DNA of 64,000 nucleotides from the NCBI RefSeq assembly GCF_009497655.1, contig NZ_CP023317.1, forward strand, positions 2,075,501-2,139,500. The letters are read 5' to 3'. This DNA is from Priestia megaterium. Its GTDB lineage: Bacteria > Bacillota > Bacilli > Bacillales > Bacillaceae_H. A program made the translations under genes and the position numbers. A model generated the notes under the pieces. That model saw nothing but the letters and a program-made list of their open reading frames with translations, ran no database searches and was not told the DNA's origin. Below, one piece after another: positions 24,997 through 35,277 of the stretch; positions within the stretch are counted from its first letter, which is position 1; the number at the start of each line of letters is the position of its first letter.

Positions 24997-26913
24997 ATGC
25001 GATTTATTAAATTTAACGACAAAAATGTAGATTCCTTTCTCTATATGGAGCTGGCAGATTTAACGAAAACATTAACAAAAAATGATGAAATTGAAGTAGA
25101 GTATCGCGTTTCATCTTATTATGATCCTGTACACGGCATTATTTATCTCAGTCACTTTTGGGATAACCGTCCAGAAGAAGACAAAGTGTACGGCTTAAAA
25201 AGTGATGTATTTTTAAGAAGTATTGGAAGCTATAAGCATTCAAACTTCAAAGAAATTAATGCATATTTAAAGAAAATAAATAAAACGTCGGTACCTAGCT
25301 TAGCTAAGCAGCTGTTTATGCTGTTTGAAGATATTCGTTTAGAAGAAGTATGCAAACGCGAACGTCCTGGAACGAAAAAAGCCTTCGCCGTCAGAAGGCA
25401 GCTCTATAGAAAATATTTTGCTACACAAATGAGCGCAAATTTAACAAAAAGCGTGTACACGGATGCACTTTTTAACGGCATTTACTTGCTATTAACGGCT
25501 GAAAATCCGTTTGAAGAAATTCCTTCAATGAGTGAATCGATTAACTTAGCGATGCCTTTTATTCGCAGACAGCTAACAAATGTATATGAAGCGAAAACAA
25601 CAAAAGATGTATCGCGCATCTGCCTTGAACTCGTAGATGTTTTTGATGATATTATCGAAAAAGATATGCTTAATACTTATTTCTTCTTGGCTGAACTTCA
25701 GTATGATCAGTTAGAAGAAGGGTTAACATTTGAAGATTTAAAACGCAAAGATTCATTAGTGAACGATGATATTTTAGAGCATGAAAAAGACGGAGATGAA
25801 GACATTCACGAAGAGAAAATGGAAATGTGGCATCGAGAGACAAGCGAAGCGACGCAAAGTTTTCTACAGTTTGATATGGATCAAGGTTCAAAAACAGACA
25901 TGCTAGGCGATGGTGTTCGTGAAGGCGACGATGGAGATCAAGCAATGGGAATGGTGCAAGGATCTTCTCAAAAAACATCACGGAACGATTATTCTCAAAT
26001 AGAAGCCATGGAGCAAACGCATCCGGAAAAAGACGGGGAAGCGGATTATGAGTATGGGAAAGAAAATAAGCATGCCTATGCTGTTTTTGTAGATTCTAAA
26101 CTTCCAAGCGACGATCACGTTGTTCAGTATGATGAGAATAAAAAAATCATTGCATCGTATCAAAAAAAATTAAAGCAAATGATTGAAAAAACGCTTGAAC
26201 ATAAAAAAACGCTACCTAGAAGCGAGCTGCACTTTGGCCGATTAAATAAAAAACTTCTAAAACTATGGACGGATGATAATCCTCGTTTGTTTTATAAAAA
26301 AGATGAAGATTCTGCCCAAATTGATGCTGTGTTTTCTCTTCTAGTTGACTGTTCGGCATCGATGTACGACAAAATGGATGAAACGAAGCTCGGGATTACG
26401 CTATTTCATGAAGCGTTAAAGTCTGTTATGGTGCCTCATCAAATTGTTGGATTTTGGGAAGATACAAATGATGCTACTGAAACAAGCCAGCCTAACTACC
26501 TGCAGACGGTGATGGACTTTCAAGCATCATTAAAGCGTAAAAGCGGTCCTGAAATTATGCAGCTTGAGCCTGAAGAAGACAACCGTGATGGATTTGCCAT
26601 TCGCCATATGACACGCCGCTTGCTTCAGCGTTCTGAACAGCAAAAGTTTTTACTTGTGTTTTCAGACGGTGAACCAGCCGCTATGGGATATGAACAAAAT
26701 GGTATTGTAGATACGCACGAAGCGGTATTAGAAGCACGCAAGCACGGAATTGAAGTCATCAACGTCTTTTTATCCAACGGGGAAATTGATGAAGGACAAA
26801 AGAAAACCATTCAAAATATGTACGGCAAATATAGTATTCTAGTACCAAACATCGAAGAACTTCCCGATGTGCTATTTCCTTTACTCAAGAAATTACTTCA
26901 TAAAAGCATTTAA
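24997..26913 (+). CDS. yojO: VWA-domain protein, NorD/CobT-like (YojO-like)
   Basis: A 638-residue protein. The C-terminal von Willebrand factor A domain (about residue 440 on) has an intact MIDAS motif, FSLLVDCSASMYDKMDETKL, with LVFSDGEPAAMGYEQNG as the later metal-site loop. The middle region (about 250-370) is strongly acidic with Asp/Glu/His clusters, as in CobT/BchD-type proteins. The N-terminal 230 residues are helical. It is cotranscribed with the MoxR-type ATPase and together they probably form a chaperone pair. The length equals B. subtilis YojO (638 by memory). A terminator follows. Confidence 0.92.
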   Translation: MRFIKFNDKNVDSFLYMELADLTKTLTKNDEIEVEYRVSSYYDPVHGIIYLSHFWDNRPEEDKVYGLKSDVFLRSIGSYKHSNFKEINAYLKKINKTSVPSLAKQLFMLFEDIRLEEVCKRERPGTKKAFAVRRQLYRKYFATQMSANLTKSVYTDALFNGIYLLLTAENPFEEIPSMSESINLAMPFIRRQLTNVYEAKTTKDVSRICLELVDVFDDIIEKDMLNTYFFLAELQYDQLEEGLTFEDLKRKDSLVNDDILEHEKDGDEDIHEEKMEMWHRETSEATQSFLQFDMDQGSKTDMLGDGVREGDDGDQAMGMVQGSSQKTSRNDYSQIEAMEQTHPEKDGEADYEYGKENKHAYAVFVDSKLPSDDHVVQYDENKKIIASYQKKLKQMIEKTLEHKKTLPRSELHFGRLNKKLLKLWTDDNPRLFYKKDEDSAQIDAVFSLLVDCSASMYDKMDETKLGITLFHEALKSVMVPHQIVGFWEDTNDATETSQPNYLQTVMDFQASLKRKSGPEIMQLEPEEDNRDGFAIRHMTRRLLQRSEQQKFLLVFSDGEPAAMGYEQNGIVDTHEAVLEARKHGIEVINVFLSNGEIDEGQKKTIQNMYGKYSILVPNIEELPDVLFPLLKKLLHKSI

Positions 26914-26947
26914 AAAAAGTCGAAGCATATTGCTTCGACTTTTTTTG
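26914..26947 (+). terminator. Rho-independent terminator
   Basis: Stem AAAGTCGAAGCA / TGCTTCGACTTT with T run, directly after the VWA gene. Confidence 0.9.
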
Positions 26948-27012
26948 TTATTGACCGTTAATGCGGAGGGAGGTAAGTTAAATATATATGAAAAAGAGAG
27001 AAGGAATGGTAA

Positions 27013-27924
27013 GTGGAAGGAGTTCAAACTTCATCTAAAAGAGCGTGGGGGCTGCTGCTTGTAATCATTGGTGCCACGATGTGGGGAGTGTCTGGCACGG
27101 TAGCTCAATATTTATTTCAGCATAAGAGTTTTAACGCAGAGTGGCTGGTCGTCGTTCGTATGTTAGTATCTGGATTGCTGCTTTTGGCAATAGCCTCTAA
27201 GCAGCGCAATATTTTTGCAATTTGGAAAACAAAAGAAGAGAGGACTTCGCTGCTTTTGTTTGGTGTAATCGGTATGCTCGGCGTGCAGTATACATATTTT
27301 GCAGCTATTGAAGCAGGAAACGCTGCTACAGCTACAGTGCTTCAATATACGTCGCCAATATTTATTATTGGCTATTTAGCCGTGCAAGCAAGAAAGTGGC
27401 CGGTGAAAGTAGAAATGATTTCTGTTGCGCTCGTCATAACGGGGACATTTTTTCTTGCAACAAGCGGAAATTTTAACGAGCTGTCTATTACAGGATGGGG
27501 GTTGTTTTGGGGGATTGGAGCAGCTGTGACGTCTGCTTTTTATACGCTTCAGCCTAAACGTCTTCTTGCAAAATGGAGCTCAGTTGAAGTAGTAGGCTGG
27601 GGAATGGTAATAGGCGGCGTAAGTTTTTCATTTATTCATCCGCCGTGGCATATAGCCGGTGAGTGGTCGCTATTGTCGCTGTGTGCGGTGCTATTTGTGA
27701 TTATCTTTGGAACGCTCATTGCCTTTTATTGCTACTTGGAAAGTTTGAAGCACATTGGCGCTTCTGAAGCCATTGTTCTTGCGTCAGCAGAGCCTTTGTC
27801 AGCAGCGGCGCTCTCTGTTCTATGGCTTCATGTGACTTTTGGGTGGACGGAGTGGCTAGGTACAATTCTTATTATCGCTACGGTATTTTTGCTTTCTCAG
27901 CGAAAGCCAGAGGTGACATCATAA
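27013..27924 (+). CDS. EamA/DMT-family transporter
   Basis: A 303-residue, ten-helix drug/metabolite transporter with two EamA repeats. It starts at GTG 27013 after AGAAGGAATG. Typical features are AWGLLLVIIGATMWGVSGTV in helix 1, GMLGVQYTYFAAIEAGNAAT at the end of repeat 1, and EAIVLASAEPLSAAALSVLW in repeat 2. The family exports or imports amino acids, nucleosides or drugs, and the substrate cannot be told from sequence. It is monocistronic, between terminators. Confidence 0.9.
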   Translation: MEGVQTSSKRAWGLLLVIIGATMWGVSGTVAQYLFQHKSFNAEWLVVVRMLVSGLLLLAIASKQRNIFAIWKTKEERTSLLLFGVIGMLGVQYTYFAAIEAGNAATATVLQYTSPIFIIGYLAVQARKWPVKVEMISVALVITGTFFLATSGNFNELSITGWGLFWGIGAAVTSAFYTLQPKRLLAKWSSVEVVGWGMVIGGVSFSFIHPPWHIAGEWSLLSLCAVLFVIIFGTLIAFYCYLESLKHIGASEAIVLASAEPLSAAALSVLWLHVTFGWTEWLGTILIIATVFLLSQRKPEVTS

Positions 27925-27926
27925 GT

Positions 27927-27958
27927 AAAAAGGACTTTCATTTGAAAGTCCTTTTTAT
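27927..27958 (+). terminator. Bidirectional terminator
   Basis: Stem AAAAAGGACTTTC / GAAAGTCCTTTTT, between the convergent EamA transporter and beta-galactosidase genes. Confidence 0.9.
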
Positions 27959-27960
27959 TT

Positions 27961-31074
<3,114 letters not shown>

Positions 31075-31112
31075 TCATTTCTAGATTACTAGGTTATTAG
31101 TTTATATGAAAA

Positions 31113-31126
31113 TGATAACGTTTTCT
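31113..31126 (-). promoter_or_regulatory. Candidate cre (CcpA) site upstream of bgaM
   Basis: Minus strand AGAAAACGTTATCA, one mismatch from the cre consensus TGWAARCGYTWNCW. It lies about 50 bases before the bgaM start, placing it to mediate glucose repression. Confidence 0.6.
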
Positions 31127-31194
31127 AAAAACCTTATCAATCTAATTATTTTCATGATAATATAACTATATTCATATAAAAAGGAGGAAGTAAT

Positions 31195-32022
31195 GTGGAC
31201 CGTATGTACTTTCCGGCTCTTTCAGATGAAGATATGAAACTCCCATTCTATGTTACAAGCGCTGGAAGTTGGAGACATCAAACGCATATTAAACGTCAGG
31301 GAGAGTTTCCTGATTATCAATGGATTCAATGTATAAAAGGAAGAGGCGAGCTTCGTGTAAATGACGAGGTTTATATTATAAAAGAAAATGAAGGGATGTT
31401 TCTGACGCCGCATGTTCCGCACGAATACTACCCCATTACGAGCGAATGGCAAGTATGCTGGGTTTCTTTTAATGGAAGTGTAATTGATGATATCATGCTT
31501 TCTCTTCAATTTATTAATTCCGGAAAAATCGTCCTTACACATGCTGAAAGCCTTTATAGGATGCTGCAAGAGATAATGAATTTGTTAGAAGAAAATCATA
31601 CCTCTAGCACCATGAAGTGCTCTGAACTACTATATAGCGTCATTTTGAAACTTCGCCAAGACAGCGTATATATAGAAAGCAAAAGTCGCTTGCAGCAAAT
31701 TACTCAGCTAAACCCAGTCCTTCGCTATATTGAGGAATATTATCATCAGCCGTTAACGCTAGAAGTACTGGCGAAGCAGCTCAACGTAACGGAGCAGTAT
31801 ACGTGTTTGCTTTTTCAACAATCTCTTGGTATCCGGCCGTTTGAATACGTAACGCGCGTCCGAATTCAAAAAGCAAAGAAACTGCTGCTTAAAAACAACC
31901 AAATCTCTGTACAAGATATAGCAAGACAAGTAGGGTATGAACATCCAAGCTATTTTATCAAGCGCTTCAAAGAACAAGAAAACGTGACTCCAACTGTTTT
32001 TCGGAAAATGTATTTTTCATAA
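31195..32022 (+). CDS. bgaR: AraC-family activator of the beta-galactosidase gene
   Basis: A 275-residue regulator. GTG 31195 lies seven bases after GGAGG; an overlapping ATG at 31193 is in another frame. The N-terminal half is a cupin-like sugar-binding domain (YQWIQCIKGRGELRVNDEVY, then GMFLTPHVPHEYYP). Residues about 170-275 carry two helix-turn-helices: LEVLAKQLNVTEQYTCLLFQ, then VQDIARQVGYEHPSYFIKRF. It is divergent from bgaM by 129 bases. BgaR in B. megaterium is described as the activator of bgaM, responding to lactose; this copy matches in family and position. Confidence 0.95.
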   Translation: MDRMYFPALSDEDMKLPFYVTSAGSWRHQTHIKRQGEFPDYQWIQCIKGRGELRVNDEVYIIKENEGMFLTPHVPHEYYPITSEWQVCWVSFNGSVIDDIMLSLQFINSGKIVLTHAESLYRMLQEIMNLLEENHTSSTMKCSELLYSVILKLRQDSVYIESKSRLQQITQLNPVLRYIEEYYHQPLTLEVLAKQLNVTEQYTCLLFQQSLGIRPFEYVTRVRIQKAKKLLLKNNQISVQDIARQVGYEHPSYFIKRFKEQENVTPTVFRKMYFS

Positions 32023-32169
32023 GTTACATACATTGGGTTTTATCTAGGTTATAAGAAATGATGTGGATGCTAGTTATTTCGTATGAGTTTTAAAAAAAGA
32101 ATTTAAATGTAGTTTTAAGTAAAAACGGGGAGGAAAAGTAGAGAGAAGAAACAAAAAGGAGGGATAAAC

Positions 32170-32646
32170 GTGTTTGGGTTAAATGATCTTCCAAAGTTTG
32201 TGTGGTCATTCTGTCTTGTATTGCCACTTGTATCATTTGTTCATCAGCTGGGGCATTCCGTCATGGCAATTATTTTCGGAGGGAAGGTCGATTTTACTAT
32301 TGGGCGGGGGAAAACGATTCTTAAAATGGGGAAGTTTAAAATTAAGTCAGTCTATTTTCTAGACTCGTTTTGTAAATATGAAAATCTTAAGAACGACAGT
32401 CGCTTTTCCCATGCAGTGGTGTATGCGGGCGGTGTACTGTTTAATTTACTTACTATTTTTATAATAAATGGATTAATTATGGCTAATATTCTGCCTGAAG
32501 ATATATTTTGCTATCAATTTGTTTATTTTTCAGTCTATTATGTTATTTTTTCACTGCTGCCAATTCAATATACAGAAACATCTGCAAGTGATGGACGTGC
32601 TATATATAACGTATTACGGTACGGGAAAACGTGTGATCCAGATTAA
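32170..32646 (+). CDS. M50 site-2-protease-like membrane protein with degenerate active site
   Basis: A 158-residue protein from GTG 32170, preceded by AGGAGG. It has about four hydrophobic segments. The first contains VSFVHQLGHSVMAIIFGG, the position of the zinc HExxH of M50 peptidases, but with Gln instead of the catalytic Glu. The second signature region reads YTETSASDGRAIYNVL, near the LxxDG motif that supplies the third ligand. Zinc-binding His and Asp remain, so it may bind metal without cleaving. Family assignment rests on these motifs only. It is monocistronic, with a terminator directly after. Confidence 0.65.
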   Translation: MFGLNDLPKFVWSFCLVLPLVSFVHQLGHSVMAIIFGGKVDFTIGRGKTILKMGKFKIKSVYFLDSFCKYENLKNDSRFSHAVVYAGGVLFNLLTIFIINGLIMANILPEDIFCYQFVYFSVYYVIFSLLPIQYTETSASDGRAIYNVLRYGKTCDPD

Positions 32647-32647
32647 A

Positions 32648-32673
32648 GGGCTGTGTGTAGCAGCCTTTTTTGG
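32648..32673 (+). terminator. Rho-independent terminator
   Basis: Stem GGCTG / CAGCC with a 7-base loop and T6 run, immediately after the M50-like gene. Confidence 0.65.
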
Positions 32674-32786
32674 TGCCTTTTTTCTGTTTCATTTAAATAA
32701 AAAAAGGAAAACTTTACGAAAAGAAAATAGTAGCGGATAATAAAGATAGTAGATGTTGGAATGGAAGAAAGGAGAGGATTTATACG

Positions 32787-33287
32787 ATTATTGAGACAGA
32801 GCGAATGACGCTGCGAGCTATGGCTGAAAGCGATGCAGGCAATTTAATGAAAATATTTGAAGATGCTGAAGCAATGAAGTATTATTCTTCTACTAAAAAT
32901 GAACAAGACACATATCGCTGGATTCAATGGATGAAGCAGCATTATCAAACATATGGCATTAGCATGTGGATCGCTGAGGATAAACAGAATCGAGAGTTTC
33001 TAGGGCAGTGCGGCATGGTTCTTCAAAAAGTAGACGGCAAGGTAGACCCGGAGCTTGGCTATTTATTTTTACGCAGCCGCTGGGGAAAAGGCTATGCGAG
33101 TGAAGCAGCAAAAGCTTGTTTAGATTATGGCCTTCATACGCTGAAATTTCAGAAGATTATATCATTAATTGATCCGGCCAATTATCCATCGATTAAAGTG
33201 GCTGAAAGAATTGGCATGAAAAAAGAAAAGCAAGTTAACAAATGGGATAAATCATTATTCTTTTATAGTATATATAATGAAAAATGA
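32787..33287 (+). CDS. GNAT acetyltransferase (RimJ/RimL type), possible AUU start
   Basis: About 166 residues. The first ATG in frame (32805) has no ribosome binding site and would cut off IIETER, the conserved first strand of RimJ/L-type GNATs. GGAGAGG (32771-32777) is correctly spaced for ATT 32787, giving (M)IETERMTLRAMAESDAGN. No ATG, GTG or TTG is available between the site and 32805. Motif A is SRWGKGYASEAAKACLDYG (about 100-118), then YPSIKVAERIGMKKE. The ABC ATPase gene begins 18 bases after its stop, so the two are cotranscribed. The substrate is unknown. Confidence 0.8.
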   Translation: MIETERMTLRAMAESDAGNLMKIFEDAEAMKYYSSTKNEQDTYRWIQWMKQHYQTYGISMWIAEDKQNREFLGQCGMVLQKVDGKVDPELGYLFLRSRWGKGYASEAAKACLDYGLHTLKFQKIISLIDPANYPSIKVAERIGMKKEKQVNKWDKSLFFYSIYNEK

Positions 33288-33305
33288 GAGTAAAGGAGTG
33301 TTAGC

Positions 33306-34091
33306 ATGATCAACATTAACAACGTTTCGGTAAAACGAGCAGAAAAAGAAATTTTAAAAAGCGTGTCGTGGTCAGTGGAAAAAGGGGAACATTGGTGTTT
33401 GCTTGGGTTAAATGGTTCCGGAAAAACGACGCTTTTAAATATCATCAACGGATATATCTGGCCTACAAAAGGGGAAGTAGAAGTTCTTTCAAGGAAATTT
33501 GGAGAAACAAATCTGTCTGAGCTCAGAAAAGAAATTGGATGGGTAAGCTCTTCGCTTCAACAGCGGTTTCGAGATGACGATACGGTTGTAGAAATGATTT
33601 TAAGCGGAAAATTTGCATCTATTGGGTTATATGAACAAGTGGAGCAAAAAGATATGAACCAAGCCATAGAATTAATGAAGCTGCTAAATTGCGAAGATTT
33701 ACAAAATCAGGCCTACGGAACACTTTCTCAAGGAGAGCGCCAGCGAGTGCTAATTGCTCGAGCTCTTATGGCTTCACCAAAGCTTTTAATACTTGATGAG
33801 CCATGTACAGGTCTAGATATAATGGCCCGAGAACAGCTTCTTCAGCTGATTGCAAAAATGGCAGAGCAGCCAAATGCTCCTACGCTTATTTATGTTACTC
33901 ACCATGTAGAAGAAATTTTGCCTTGCTTTACCCATACGCTTTGTATGCGCCAAGGAGAAGTGTTTTCTTCTGGAAAAACGAAAGACCAGCTCACTGAGCC
34001 GCATCTTTCTAAATTTTTTAATCACTCCGTAGAGATTCAGCAGCAGAAGGAACGCACTTGGCTGTCATTAAAAGAACCGGTAAAAAGCTGA
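33306..34091 (+). CDS. ABC transporter ATP-binding protein, YlmA-like, without a permease
   Basis: A 261-residue nucleotide-binding domain. Walker A is LLGLNGSGKTTLLNIING, the signature is GTLSQGERQRVLIARALM, Walker B is LLILDEPCTGLD, and the switch His is in YVTHHVEEI. It matches the ModF/YlmA type of stand-alone ATPase. AAAGGAGTG precedes ATG. No membrane permease gene is adjacent: upstream is a GNAT and downstream a small minus-strand gene. It may serve a permease encoded elsewhere or have a non-transport role. Confidence 0.9.
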   Translation: MININNVSVKRAEKEILKSVSWSVEKGEHWCLLGLNGSGKTTLLNIINGYIWPTKGEVEVLSRKFGETNLSELRKEIGWVSSSLQQRFRDDDTVVEMILSGKFASIGLYEQVEQKDMNQAIELMKLLNCEDLQNQAYGTLSQGERQRVLIARALMASPKLLILDEPCTGLDIMAREQLLQLIAKMAEQPNAPTLIYVTHHVEEILPCFTHTLCMRQGEVFSSGKTKDQLTEPHLSKFFNHSVEIQQQKERTWLSLKEPVKS

Positions 34092-34092
34092 G

Positions 34093-34287
34093 CTAGCGTC
34101 GAGAAACCTTCTTACATACCATGGGAAAAAGAGCGCTGCTTGCAATGGAAACAAGCTCATTGTGGAGATAATGTTTACATGCTACATAAATAGTGGTGCT
34201 GCAAATAATATCAATGAGTAAAAAAGCAGCAATGTCATGTTTATCAATGGTTACAAATACAAAAGAAGAGGAATCATAAGCTGTCAT
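34093..34287 (-). CDS. Small hydrophobic protein, 64 residues, unknown
   Basis: ATG 34287 follows AAAGGAG with six-base spacing, a convincing start. The middle contains a moderately hydrophobic stretch (AAFLLIDIICSTTIYVACKH), possibly one membrane helix, and the C-terminus is basic (VCKKVSRR). It ends two bases from the convergent ABC ATPase gene. No family is recognised; it could be a lineage-specific protein. Confidence 0.5.
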   Translation of the reverse strand: MTAYDSSSFVFVTIDKHDIAAFLLIDIICSTTIYVACKHYLHNELVSIASSALFPMVCKKVSRR

Positions 34288-34388
34288 CGTTGGCTCCTTT
34301 GGTTATATCGTTATGTTACTTTATTCACAAAAGGCTTGGGCTATACGAACTTTTAAAGAAGTACGATGATGACAGCTGATTCTCTCCT

Positions 34389-34931
34389 CTAAAGCTGATA
34401 ATACTCTTGTTCGAGTATACTCATGATAATATCTGTCTGAAATGCTTCTTCAATAAAAGCACCTTCACGCTCTATTCCTTCTTTTACAAAACCGCATTTT
34501 TCATAACAAGCAATGGCTCTATGGTTGTATTCGAGCACTCGTAAATCGACTCTGTGCAAGTGAAGGTGTTCAAATGCGTAGGCCAGCACCAATTTTGTAA
34601 CTTCAGTGCCGAGCCCTTGATTCCAAACGGAAGAATCGAATAAACCAATAGCATATCGTGCGCGCCGGTCGTACTCGTTAACGGTCAGCCGGGCTTCTCC
34701 AACAAACTGCTGCTGATATTCAACACACCAATTCAGCTTTTGAGACTTTATGTACTCGACGTGCCGCTTGGCATCTTGTAATGTAAGAGGTTTTAAGTTT
34801 CGGGTATCGCCTCCGTACATACGAATAAGCTCTTTTGTTTGCTTGCACGCTAGATAGTCATGTACATCGCTGTCTTTTGGTTTTCTTAGTATCACGTTTT
34901 TTCCTTTTAAAAGTGGTGAAACATTATTCAT
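34389..34931 (-). CDS. GNAT acetyltransferase, RimJ/RimL-like
   Basis: A 180-residue protein. ATG 34931 (MNNVSPLLKGKNVILRKPKD) is chosen because AAAGG is properly spaced; ATG 34940 abuts it. The motif A region is SSVWNQGLGTEVTKLVLAYA (about 107-126), and NHRAIACYEKCGFVKEGIER is motif B, typical of ribosomal-protein or small-molecule acetyltransferases. It is monocistronic. Repeat copy A begins about 80 bases upstream of its start. The acceptor is unknown. Confidence 0.88.
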   Translation of the reverse strand: MNNVSPLLKGKNVILRKPKDSDVHDYLACKQTKELIRMYGGDTRNLKPLTLQDAKRHVEYIKSQKLNWCVEYQQQFVGEARLTVNEYDRRARYAIGLFDSSVWNQGLGTEVTKLVLAYAFEHLHLHRVDLRVLEYNHRAIACYEKCGFVKEGIEREGAFIEEAFQTDIIMSILEQEYYQL

Positions 34932-35009
34932 TTGATGCATCCTTTCTTTCCCAACATTAAAAAGGTATTCCACTTGTCTCCTAAAAAAACCTGCTTTTAT
35001 GTACAAAAA

Positions 35010-35277
35010 GAGGCTGGAATAAAAGGATTTTAGACAAAGTGAAAAACGAACCATTGATCAAGATGTTTGATTCGTGGTTCGTTTTTTTGTTAGGGTAAAC
35101 ATAGGTTTCATGTGTGTAAGTCTTTCTAGCAGTTGATTGGAGGGCAAGGCGAAGACTCCCGCGGAAAGCGAAGCCTTGCACGGAAATCAACTGCCGTGTC
35201 ACAAGCGATCCATAGGAGCTCATGTATCCTATATGTTCGTCTTTAGATTGGATTCATTTCGTCATGTCTCAACCCCT
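35010..35277 (+). repeat. Dispersed intergenic repeat, copy A (short form)
   Basis: First of three related elements (others at 42812-43162, inverted, and 44734-45061). It begins GAGGCTGGA, has a terminator-like hairpin (AACGAACCA / TGGTTCGTT plus T run), then a 64-base core at about 35130-35193 closed by GCAGTTGATT / AATCAACTGC. It ends CGTCATGTCTC at the sqhC stop codon. The core lacks about 67 bases present in the other copies. Confidence 0.85.
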
